NCBI GenBank assembly: GCA_964389305.1
Contig: CAYMEK010000004.1
Location: 1 to 64,000 of the forward strand
Source: CAYMEK01 sp964389305
Lineage (GTDB): Bacteria; Spirochaetota; Spirochaetia; SZUA-6; DRHE01
Length of the DNA: 64,000 nt
Direction of reading: 5' to 3'
This document shows, in pieces, positions 28,081-37,600 of this stretch. Below the pieces are notes generated by a model. It had not been told where the DNA came from. It made no database searches and was given only the letters and a program-made list of their open reading frames with translations. Positions within the stretch are counted from its first letter, which is position 1. Each line of letters begins with the position of its first letter. Position numbers and translations under genes: made by a program.

Positions 28081-28276
28081 TAATTTCTTATCAAACACGA
28101 CGAAGAAACAGAACCTGCCGAATAAGGCTGTCCAGCGAGTGGCTGAGGTACTACACCTTGATCGGAGAGGCACAAGGCGTTGCCATCTGTTTCGCGTTCA
28201 AGGTAGGAGGGACCTATGTTGATCCCTATTCTTACTTATCCACACAGTACCCAAGCACGTTCCGGAGATAAGCAAA

Positions 28277-28870
28277 ATGCGTATATATCTAGTGTCTCTA
28301 ATCTTCATTCTGCTCTCGGCAGCAAGCGAAACATACCTCCATGCAGACGGGAGTTGCACCGAAAAAGACATATTCAGTCTTCAGGATTTCGCCATATCGA
28401 ACATCGGAGAAGAGAAAAGCGTGTTCCTGCTTCAGCTATGGTCGGAAGCGGAGGCCATACTGGGTGAACCAGTTCGAGTGACGGTCTACCCGAAAACTGA
28501 GGGTTCCGTGTCCGACTGGGATATTCTGTATTACGAATATAACGGTATTGCGATTTCTCGGGGGAGAGGATGGGAAGACGTCTTTTCAATAGGAGTGACC
28601 GGGCACGATTTCAGAACGTGCAGAGGTATCCGAATCGGAGATCATAGAAGCACTGTACTCCAGAAATACGGCGAGAAGTATCTTTGGAAGGACGGGTCTA
28701 AAGATACGCTCAGTTATTATGCTGTGATCTCAAACGGGAGAATTGAGAAATACGACCCGTACACATACGATCCAGTCCTTTCTAACTCAAAGTTGTATTT
28801 GCTGGAGTTCGAAATGAACAGTGAGCAAAGGGTAGTGAAGATTTTACTATCTGTTCTAGGTGGAGTCTAA
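28277..28870 (+). CDS. Small secreted protein of unknown function
   Basis: A 197-residue protein with an N-terminal signal (IYLVSLIFILLSAASE). The mature part contains IGEPVRVTV-like strands (AILGEPVRVTVYPK) and the segment CRGIRIGDHRSTVLQKYGEKY, which matches a pattern common in small spirochaete and Gram-negative secreted proteins, where a short G-x-R-I-G-D-x-R-x-x-V-L-x-x-Y-G turn follows a strand. The function is unknown. It has lower GC than its neighbours and stands 196 bases after the TPR lipoprotein gene. Confidence 0.7.
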   Translation: MRIYLVSLIFILLSAASETYLHADGSCTEKDIFSLQDFAISNIGEEKSVFLLQLWSEAEAILGEPVRVTVYPKTEGSVSDWDILYYEYNGIAISRGRGWEDVFSIGVTGHDFRTCRGIRIGDHRSTVLQKYGEKYLWKDGSKDTLSYYAVISNGRIEKYDPYTYDPVLSNSKLYLLEFEMNSEQRVVKILLSVLGGV

Positions 28871-29281
28871 ATGACTGCCTCAAGGAGCAGGATAAGCGCG
28901 ACTCCTGAGTGCAACTAGACGGGATTTCAGGCTCAGTACGCTTCCCACTTGAGCGGAGGGATTTTGCTAGCGACGAACGAGGAGACAGGAAGTCGAGGAA
29001 GCGAGGAGCGTACCAAAACCGAACCCCCTTTTGAAGATCCCCCCTCTCGGATGTACAATAGGATACCTTAGCGGAGGGTAAGCCTGGGAGGAGAGCTTGA
29101 GAGGGGGCGGCAAGGGGGTGAGGGAAGGCCGGAGCGATTGCCGGCAGTTTGTAAGGACTGTCCACCGAGACAAGGCTGTTCGGAAAAGAGCCTTCAGTTT
29201 TACGGGCTCTCGCCTTTCAAGAACCCGCCGATGATCTGAAGAAGCCCTTTTGTTTGGAAGGCGGGAGAGTCTCGATTCGTT
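28871..29281 (+). other. Gene-poor stretch of about 410 bases
   Basis: No supported gene on either strand. Frames present are Ser/Leu/Pro-rich, have no ribosome sites and overlap each other. The middle part is purine-rich on the plus strand (GAGGAGACAGGAAGTCGAGG near 28978). A hairpin at 29187-29210 could end the minus-strand regulator transcript. The stretch could be the decayed edge of a mobile element, but no transposase remnant is recognisable. Confidence 0.4.
29184..29210 (-). terminator. Possible rho-independent terminator after the XRE regulator
   Basis: On the minus strand AGAGCC and GGCTCT form a 6-bp stem around a 12-base loop, followed by TTTT. It lies about 70 bases after the regulator's stop. 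The stem is short and the loop long, so the call is tentative. Confidence 0.3.
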
Positions 29282-29509
29282 TCAGCCGTCGCACGATGCG
29301 GAGGGATTCTTTGTTTCACGATGATTATTGCTCTCTAGGCCAAGAATTCCATCGATGCTTACTTCCAGGGCTACAGCGAATCTACTGACCATATTGTCAT
29401 AGAGTCTCAATTTCCCTCTCTCGGAGTCAGAGACAAGAGCATGAATGATGACGAATTTCTCTGCCAGCTCTTTTTGAGTATACCCGCGTTCCTTTCTGAG
29501 GCGAGCCAA
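29282..29509 (-). CDS. XRE-family DNA-binding regulator
   Basis: A 75-residue Cro/C1-type helix-turn-helix protein: RLRKERGYTQKELAEKFVI is the first two helices, DSERGKLRLYDNMVSRFAVAL the recognition and following helices, and EVSIDGILGLES the usual closing segment. The only plausible start is TTG 29509, without a good ribosome site. The frame remains open upstream for about 30 codons (the sequence FHVIQR just before the start also fits the family), but contains no ATG or GTG. The gene may therefore have lost its original 5' end, perhaps at the tRNA-like junction directly upstream. Confidence 0.7.
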   Translation of the reverse strand: MARLRKERGYTQKELAEKFVIIHALVSDSERGKLRLYDNMVSRFAVALEVSIDGILGLESNNHRETKNPSASCDG

Positions 29510-29530
29510 TCGCTGGATAACGTGAAAACG

Positions 29531-29559
29531 CAGGTCGGGTTCGATCCCCGCGCCGCCTA
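29531..29559 (+). other. Possible tRNA or tmRNA 3'-end remnant
   Basis: The bases form a plausible T-arm: stem CGGG (29536-29539), loop TTCGATC (29540-29546), stem CCCG (29547-29550), then an acceptor-like GCCGCCT and A. No matching 5' half with D- and anticodon arms is found at tRNA distance. The opposite strand reads GAGIEP, a peptide often produced by antisense translation of tRNA T-arms. Such 3' fragments are left by integrases at island borders. Chance similarity remains possible. Confidence 0.25.
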
Positions 29560-29600
29560 ATATAAAGACCGAGGAAAGATGATTTCGGGAAGCTCCTGGG

Positions 29601-30380
29601 TTAACTATCCTGATCTATAATCATGCGGACGAAATTGAAGGAAATCCCATTCAGGATGGCGCCTTCGATTCGATTCCGGTTTCGTTTTATTATGTGTAGA
29701 GTTTGCGAATATCTGCTTCCAATCGGTACGAGCAGCTTTCCACCACTCGGCGATAGTTGTCTTATGAGGTTCTGAATGTGCTTTATGTGCGGAATCGATG
29801 CGGCGACGATTATTCCGTTATAAGGTGAGTACTCTTCCAGCCCATTCTGTCCGTTGCCCCAAAAGAGCCTTATTTTCCCCCTGTACGGGAATAACGACTT
29901 TATTTTCGTAAATCGTCTCATACATTCCTTTTTTATTTGCTCATTTGTTATCCGTTCGTCGATCTTGTAGCCCAGATCCACGAGAATTCTGTTTGCTTTT
30001 TCCGCTACCTGCCCGTCAATCTCTATTGTAAACACCTTTACGCCCATTTCGGCGAGAACCGCTGCTTCATAACCGGTTCCGGTTCCTATTTCAAGCAGCT
30101 TGTCACCGCTCCGGATACCGACATTGAAAATCATTTCAGCGATTACAGAGGGAGCGGAGGTCGTAAGTCCTCCACTGGTGGGAAAAGCATTATCGGTGTA
30201 GGCGAGTGCTTTGTAACTTTCATTCACAAAAAGGTGGCGGGGAATGTTTCTTATTGCCGAAATGATACTGGTATCTTTGTAGCTGTCCGGGAAATTTCCT
30301 ATTACCCGCTCTTCAAGCAGAGAAATATTTTCTCTGTATAATCTGTAATCATCCTCTGAGAGGACATATTCCCAGGACAA
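29601..30380 (-). CDS. Protein-L-isoaspartate O-methyltransferase family protein
   Basis: A 259-residue SAM-dependent methyltransferase that repairs or labels isoaspartyl residues in damaged proteins, judging by family. The diagnostic region is present: NIPRHLFV, AYTDNAFPTSGGLTTSAPSVIAEMI (the PCMT substrate/SAM entry motif) and the SAM-binding glycine motif LLEIGTGTGYEAAVL near residues 96-110, then VFTIEID with the acidic ribose-binding residue. It is longer than the classical enzyme (about 210 residues), with an insert around residues 130-160. The start is TTG 30380 with TGAGGG 7 bases upstream. Low GC compared with the next gene suggests transfer. It may be a specialised relative rather than the housekeeping enzyme. 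Confidence 0.85.
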   Translation of the reverse strand: MSWEYVLSEDDYRLYRENISLLEERVIGNFPDSYKDTSIISAIRNIPRHLFVNESYKALAYTDNAFPTSGGLTTSAPSVIAEMIFNVGIRSGDKLLEIGTGTGYEAAVLAEMGVKVFTIEIDGQVAEKANRILVDLGYKIDERITNEQIKKECMRRFTKIKSLFPYRGKIRLFWGNGQNGLEEYSPYNGIIVAASIPHIKHIQNLIRQLSPSGGKLLVPIGSRYSQTLHIIKRNRNRIEGAILNGISFNFVRMIIDQDS

Positions 30381-30458
30381 AATAGCCCTCAGCTCGGGGG
30401 TTTGCCAAGTTGCATATGAAATCCAGCTCTATTATATACTTGCAGTCTTTTCCGGACC

Positions 30459-31409
30459 TCACCCGACAGACCGAATGCTTTCGGCCACGAAGCGGGCCGA
30501 GCGCAGCAGGCTCTCCCGCTCCTCTTCGGTCAGCTCTATTTCCAGCACCTGCTCGGCCCCGGCTTCGCCGAGGATGGTGGGAAAGCTGAACGCCGTTTCG
30601 CCGATACCGTGATAGTCGCGATGTACCGTGGAAACGGGGAGGATCCTCTTCTCGTCCCGAACGATGGCCTGGATGATGATCGAGGCCGCCTGGGCGATCG
30701 CGTAGTAGGTCGAGCCCTTTGCCTCGATGATTTTGTAGGCGGCCTCACGCACGTAGCGCACAGCCTCTTCGAAGAACTCGGCCTTGGCGCAGTCTTCTCT
30801 CCGGCAGAGAGTGCAGTAGTTCCGAATCTGCATCCCGCCAATCATGACCAGCGACCAGGCCGGAAAGGAGGTGTCCCCGTGCTCGCCCAGCACGTAGCCG
30901 TGAACGCTGTTGGAGCTGACGCCGCAGTGATCGGCCAGGAACCCGCGCAGCCTGGAGGAGTCCAGCACCGTTCCGGAGCCGATCACCCGGGAGGCCGGGA
31001 AGCCGCTTTCCTTCCAGGCCGCGTAGGTCAGCACGTCCACGGGATTGGTGATCACCAGGAAGATCCCGGCGAAATGGTGAGCCAGCACCGACTGGACAAC
31101 GCTGCGGGTGACGGCTGCGTTTCTGGACAGTAGGTCGGTGCGGGACTCCCCCGGCTTCTGCTTGGCTCCGGCGGTGATCACCACCATTTCAGCGTCGCTG
31201 CAGTCGCTGTACTCACCCACCCGAAGATGCACCGGGGTTCCGTAAGGCATTCCCTGCTCGACGTCCAGCGTCTCGGCCTCGGCGCGCTTGCGGTCCAGAT
31301 CGATCAGCACGATCTCATCCACCACCGCCTTCAGGGTGAGGTTGTACAGCAGAGTAGCGCCCACAGAGCCAGCGCCCACGATGACAAGTTTACCTTTGCG
31401 AACCGGCAT
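30459..31409 (-). CDS. ldh: L-lactate dehydrogenase
   Basis: The 316-residue enzyme from ATG 31409 interconverts pyruvate and L-lactate with NADH/NAD+ in the cytoplasm. Longer frames upstream add an unrelated Arg/Ala-rich head. The Rossmann motif is VIVGAGSVGATLL (GAGSVG at 12-17). The substrate loop AGAKQKPGESR has Gln at position 84, marking lactate rather than malate specificity, and Arg 90. The catalytic loop is GEHGD with His 177, and the second substrate arginine is probably in SSRLRGFL. A GAGGTGTGAC ribosome-site region precedes the ATG. This fits a fermentative lifestyle. Confidence 0.93.
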   Translation of the reverse strand: MPVRKGKLVIVGAGSVGATLLYNLTLKAVVDEIVLIDLDRKRAEAETLDVEQGMPYGTPVHLRVGEYSDCSDAEMVVITAGAKQKPGESRTDLLSRNAAVTRSVVQSVLAHHFAGIFLVITNPVDVLTYAAWKESGFPASRVIGSGTVLDSSRLRGFLADHCGVSSNSVHGYVLGEHGDTSFPAWSLVMIGGMQIRNYCTLCRREDCAKAEFFEEAVRYVREAAYKIIEAKGSTYYAIAQAASIIIQAIVRDEKRILPVSTVHRDYHGIGETAFSFPTILGEAGAEQVLEIELTEEERESLLRSARFVAESIRSVG

Positions 31410-31683
31410 GTCACACCTCTTTTTGAATATACACACCGGGAGTGAAGCGGGACAAATCTTTACTTCTCTTTGCGCCTGGAAATATCTACCTTTATATAGA
31501 GGCTGCCTCCGGTACGGGGAGCGTCGGGCGGAGGGGATGCGCCGGCCGTGCAGGTGAGCCAGGTTTTCGTCGGCGTACCGCAGAGCGCTGCGCCGGAGGG
31601 GGGCGGGGCCGGAAGCGGAGGATCCCCCGCGCCGCCTACCCGTGACACCTCTTGCCACGGCCGGCCAAAGACGATTAGGATAG

Positions 31684-34600
31684 ATGGGAAATCCCGGAAC
31701 AAAAAGTGTGAGAGCCCCGTTGTCCGATTCCTTTATCACTGTCGAAGGCGCCCGGCAGAACAACCTCAAGTCCCTCTCCCTACGCCTGCCGCTGAACAAG
31801 CTGATCGTGGTCACCGGGGTCAGCGGCTCGGGCAAGTCCTCCCTGGCCTTCGACACCCTGTACTCGGAAGGACAGCGGCGCTACGTGGAGACTTTCTCTC
31901 CCTACACCCGCCAGTTCCTCGACCGGATGGACAAACCCCAGGTCGACCGCATCGAGGGCATACCGCCGGCCATCGCCATCGACCAGGTCAACCCGGTGCG
32001 CACCTCCCGCTCCACCGTGGGCACCATGACCGAGCTCAATGACCACCTGAAGCTGCTCTACGCCAGGGCGGCGCGGCTGTACTGCCGGGGCTGCGGCAAG
32101 CCGGTGCAGCGGGACTCGCCGGAAAGCATCTGGAACGAGCTGCTGCGGCTCGGGGGCGGAGGGGAGCCCCGGGTGTTGATCGTGTTCCCGGTAACCGTTC
32201 CTCACAACTTCAGCGAGGAGGAGGTGAAGGCCCTGCTTCTCAAGCAGGGCTATACCCGCATCCACCGCCGGGAGCTCCGGGAGGGCCGGCAGGGGGAAAT
32301 CTTGGAGGTCGTTCAGGACCGGGTCCGCCTGCAGGCGGAAAACCGCTCGCGGGTGATCGAGGACCTGGAGGCGGCTCTCCGATACGGCCAGGGCAGGGTG
32401 CTGGTGTATCCCCTCGACGAGCGGATGCGGGCCCTCCCTGCCTGGCGCTTCTCGAGTGACCTGCACTGCCCGGACTGCGACATCCACTACCGGGACCCGG
32501 TACCCAATCTGTTTTCCTTCAACTCACCGATCGGCGCCTGCGAGACCTGCCGCGGCTTCGGCCGGGTTATCGGCATCGATCCCGGCCTGGTGATCCCGGA
32601 CGAAGGCAAGACCCTGGCTGAGGGGGCGATCAGGCCCTGGCAGAGCGAGAGCTTCCGGGAATGCCAGCGCGATCTGCGGCATTTCGCCCGTAAGCAGAAC
32701 GTCCCCCTGGATGTTCCCTGGCGGGAGCTGAGCCAGGCCCAGCGCGAGTGGGTCATGGAGGGCCGGTGGACCGGGGAGGGCAGCTGGTACGGGATCAAGG
32801 GATTTTTCGACTGGCTGGAGACCAAGTCCTACAAGATGCACATCCGGGTGCTTCTGTCCAAGTACCGGGCCTACCACCCGTGCCCCGACTGCCGGGGCGC
32901 CCGGCTCAAGCCGGAAGCCCTGCTGTGGAGGATCGGACCGCCGCCGGGAGTGAACATCCACGAGCTGATGCTGCTGCCGATCGAGCGCTGCCATGCCTTT
33001 TTCCGGGATCTGAAGCTGGACGGGGAGCAGCCGCCGGTGCCTCAACCGCCGGGGGCTGCCCAGCCGCCCGGGGAAACCGGCAGTGGCAAGGCGAAGCCGG
33101 CGACGCCTTACCCCGGGCGGCGTCTTCCCGTATCGGCAGGGGCTGGCAGCCTCGACGAGGCGGCGGGGATGCTCCTGGAGGAGATTCGCTCCCGCCTTCG
33201 CTACCTGGCGGAGGTGGGGCTGGGCTACCTGACCCTCGACCGCCAGTCCCGGACCCTGAGCGGCGGCGAGGTGCAGCGCATAAACCTGACCACCGCGCTG
33301 GGCACCTCGCTGGTCAACGCCCTGTTCGTGCTCGACGAGCCGAGCATCGGGCTGCACTCCCGGGACATCCGCCGGCTCATCGGGGTGCTGCACCGCCTGC
33401 GGGACGCGGGGAATACGCTGGTGGTGGTGGAGCACGACCCGGAGGTGATCCGGGCGGCGGATACGGTTCTCGACCTGGGACCCGGCGCGGGAGAGAAGGG
33501 GGGAGAGGTCGTGTTCTTCGGCCCCAGGGAGAGGCTTTTGCAGGACGAGCGCTCCCTCACGGCTCGCTATCTGCGCGGGGAGCTGAGCGTCCGCGAGCAA
33601 GCGTTGCGCGGTAGCGAGCAGGCGCGGCGCGGCAAGGGCCAGCCCGGCCGGCTCGACCCTCCTTCGGCGGAGCAGGAGGGATCGGACGGGAAAGGCTATC
33701 TGGAGATCCTCGGCGCCGGGGAACACAACCTGAAAGATATCGACGTCAAGATTCCATGGAACCGCCTGGTCTGCATCACCGGGGTGAGCGGCTCGGGCAA
33801 ATCCAGCCTGGTCCAGGACGTTCTGTATCGCGGGCTGCGCAAGCTGCAGGGCAAGCCCGTGGAGCAGCCCGGCAGCCACCGGGAGATCCGGGGGTACGAG
33901 CGCTTTTCCGAGGTGGTGCTGGTCGACCAGTCGCCCATCGGCAAGACCACCCGCTCCAATCCGGCCAGCTACGTGGGCGCCCTGGGCCCGATCCGCAAGC
34001 TCTTCGCCGCCGAGCCGCTGGCCCGGCAGCGGGGCTACACCGCCGGGACGTTCAGCTTCAACTCCGGCAAGGGGCGCTGCCCGACCTGCGGGGGAAACGG
34101 CTTTCAGCGCATCGAGATGCAGTTCTTGAGCGACGTGTACCTGCGCTGCCCCGACTGCGACGGCAAGCGCTACCGTCCCGACGTCCTGGAGGTCAAGATC
34201 CTGCCCCAGTGGATGGCCGGGGACACCGAGCCGGGCGACCCGGGACGGCTTCAGGGGCCCGAGGGTCGGCGCGGGCCCGCCGGGGCGAGGGCAAAAGAAA
34301 GCCGGGATGGCCATAACAGCCCGGACCGGCACGCCGCGAGGAGGGGAGGAAAGCGGTCTCTACCGGGGCTCACAGGTAAGTACCAGGCCAGGTCCATAGC
34401 CGGAGTGCTGGAGCTGACCGTGGCCGAGGCCTGCGAGTTCTTCGCCGGCGTTCCCGAAGTGCTGCGCCTGCTCGATCCCCTGGTGGCTGTCGGGCTGGGC
34501 TACCTGACCCTGGGCCAGCCGGTGCCCACCTTGAGCGGAGGCGAGGCCCAGCGCCTCAAGCTGGCCGGCCACCTGGCCAAGGCCAGGAACAAAGGCTCCC

Positions 34601-37600
34601 GCGGAGCAGGGCGGAATGGATCCCCGAGTCTGTTCCTGTTCGACGAGCCGACCACGGGACTGCATTTCCACGACATCGCCACCCTCCTCCAGGCCTTCCG
34701 CCGCCTGCAGGAGGCGGGACATTCCCTGGTGGTGATCGAGCACAACCTGGACGTGATCGCGGCCGCAGACTGGATCATCGATCTGGGACCCGAGGGGGGA
34801 GAGAGCGGCGGGGAGGTGGTCTGCACGGGGCCTCCCGGACAGGTCGTGAAGGTTCGGGGCAGTCACACCGGCAAGGCCCTGCTGGAGTATCTGCGCCAGA
34901 GGGCTGCAGAGCCGCGGGAGCCGGTCCCAAAGCCCGCCGGGGCCGGCCCGGACGCTGCAACCGCTGCGGGCGCTGCAGTCGGTGCGGACAGGCGGCTCCC
35001 CGCCGGTGCGGAGAGGAACCACCACATCCTTATTCGCCGCGCCCGGGAGCACAACCTGCAGGGGATCGACGTTCGTATCCCTCGGGACAGCTTCACCGTG
35101 GTCACCGGGGTGAGCGGCAGCGGCAAGAGCACGCTGGCCTTCGACATCCTTTTTTCCGAGGGCCAACGCCGCTACCTGGAATCCCTCAACGCCTACGCCC
35201 GGCAGTTCGTGCAGCCGGCCAGCCGTCCGGACGTTGACGGCGTGCTGGGCGTGCCGCCCACGGTGGCGATCGAGCAGAGAACCAGCCGGGGCGGCCGTAA
35301 GAGCACGGTAGCCACCCTGACCGAGATCTACCACTTCCTGCGCCTGCTGTTCGCCAAGCTGGGCACCCAGTACTGCCCGGCCTGCCAGGTGCCGATCGAG
35401 CCCCAGAGCAGGGAGCAGATCCTCGCCAGGATCCTGAGGCAGTTCCGGGGCAGGCGGGTGGTCCTTCTCGCCCCGCTGGTGACGGCTCGCAAGGGCTACT
35501 ACACGGACCTGGCCCGGTGGGCGGCCGCCAAGGGGTACGGGTACCTGCGGGTCGACGGAAGGCGGACCCCGACGGCGCCCTGGCCCCGCCTCGACCGCTT
35601 CCAGGAGCACAGCATCGAGCTGCCCGTGGGAGCCCTGAAAGTATCGAACGCCAAGACCGCGGAGCTGCGCGGACTGCTCGATCTGGCCCTGGACCTGGGC
35701 AAAGAGGTGGTGTACGTGGCCCCGGAAGCGGAAGGGAGCGGCCCGGGCGGTGTGCGCGGCAAGGCAAGCGGCCCGGGGTCTCTACCCGGCGAAGCGGACA
35801 GGGGCCGTCCGCGAATCGCGGCGGGCGCCGAATCCGGTCCGGGTCTGAAAGAGGCGATCTTTTCCACCAGCCGGGCCTGTCCCCGCTGCGGGCGCAGCTT
35901 CGAAGAGCTCGATCCCCGGCTGTTTTCCTTCAACAGCAAGCACGGCTGGTGCTCCCGCTGCTACGGCACCGGGCTTCTTCTCTCCGGCTTCGACGACGAG
36001 CAAACCGGGGAGGAGATCTGGTGGAACGATTGGTGGGAAGGCCCCGAGCGCCTGTGTCCGGACTGCGGCGGGGCCCGGCTGCGCCCCGAAGCCCTGGCGG
36101 TGCGCTTCCGCGGCCGCAACATAGGCGATTTCACGGCCCTGACGGTGAGCGAGGCCCTGAAATATTTCGGGGAGCTGAAGCTGCGGGGCTCTCAGGCGGA
36201 AATAGCCCGGGACATCGCGGCGGAGCTGCTCTCCCGCCTCGATTTCCTCTCCCAGGTGGGCCTGTCCTACCTGTCTCTCGATCGGGCCGCTCCCACCTTG
36301 AGCGGGGGCGAAGCCCAGAGAATCCGCCTGGCTTCCCAGCTGGGATCGAACCTGCGAGGGGTCTGCTATATACTCGATGAGCCGACCATCGGGCTGCACG
36401 CCCGGGACAACCGCCTGCTCCTCGACACTCTCAACCGTCTCAGAGACAAGGGGAACACCGTGGTGGTTGTGGAGCATGACGAGCAGACGATCCGCCAGGC
36501 CGAGCACGTGATCGATCTCGGTCCCGGCGGCGGGGTCAACGGCGGCAGGCTGGTGTACGCCGGCCCGGTAGACCGGCTGCTGCGCAGGCGCTCCTCCCTT
36601 ACGGCCAGGTTCCTGCGCCGGCCCCTGCGGCACCCTCTTTCGCCGCAGCGGCGGGCGAGCGGACCGCGGGACCGGCTAGAGACCGGCCGCCCTCGCGTCG
36701 AGCTGGAGGGGGCGAGGCTGCACAACCTGAAGAACCTGCGGGTCACCTTTCCGCTCGGCAGTCTGATCTGCGTGACCGGGGTGAGCGGCAGCGGCAAGAG
36801 CACCCTGGTCCGGGAGGTGCTCTACGATAATCTGCACGCCCTGCTCTCCCGCCGCCGTTCCCGGCGGCGCTCCGCCCGGGAGGGGACTTCCGCCGCGCTG
36901 GTAGGTTGTGCTGGAGTCCTGGGCTGGGAGCAGGTGCAGAGGGCTCTGGAGGTCGACCAGGCCCCGATCGGCAAGACCCCGCGCTCCTGTCCCGCCACCT
37001 ACGTGGGCTTTTGGGACGAGGTGAGAAAGCTGTACACTCGCACCCCGGAGGCCAGAATGCGCGGCTACACGCCCAGCCGTTTCTCCTTCAACGTGGCCGG
37101 GGGCCGCTGCGATCAATGCGCCGGACAGGGGGTGCAGAAGATCGAGATGAGCTTTCTGCCCAATGTGTCGGTCCTCTGCGAGGCCTGCGGCGGAAAGCGC
37201 TTCAACTCCGAGACCCTGTCGGTGCGCTACCGGGACAAAAGCATCGCCGACGTGCTGGCCATGAGCGTGGACGAGGCGGTTGATTTCTTCTCCGCCCATC
37301 CGGCGATTCACCGGGCCCTGCACCTGCTGCGGGAGGTGGGCCTGGGCTACATCACCCTGGGGCAGCCCAGCCCCACCTTGAGCGGCGGCGAGGCCCAGCG
37401 AATCAAGCTGGTCACCGAGCTGGCCAAGGCCAGGCTGCCGGTTGAAAGCGGGAAGGTCCGGGGCCCGGCAGCCGAAGGAGGGATCGGCCGGAAGCGGATC
37501 GAGGAACACAGGAACGTCCCGGCGCGGTCCGCTGTAGCCGCTGAGGAGCCCGGCGGGCCGCCTGGGCGGGGCAGGGCCGGCTCTCCCGTCCACTCCCTCT

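Noticed and set aside
28077..28094. TTGATAA/TTATCAA hairpin at the stop of the TPR-like lipoprotein gene
   Set aside because: A weak AT-only stem without a T-run; not a convincing terminator.
28068..28271. 67-codon plus-strand frame ending in a GGTYVDPYSYL-like segment
   Set aside because: The ending vaguely resembles the C-terminus of M23 peptidases, but the rest does not and no ribosome site is present; too short to support even as a remnant.
29499..29559. Complete tRNA on the plus strand
   Set aside because: Only the T-arm and acceptor 3' side are plausible; the best 5' match gives 61 bases and two mismatched acceptor pairs, with no D- or anticodon arm.
32524..34332. Long open frame (602 codons) on the minus strand inside the double UvrA gene
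   Set aside because: It is the antisense shadow of a GC-rich gene: repetitive Val/Gly/Asp/His composition, no ribosome site, no family features.
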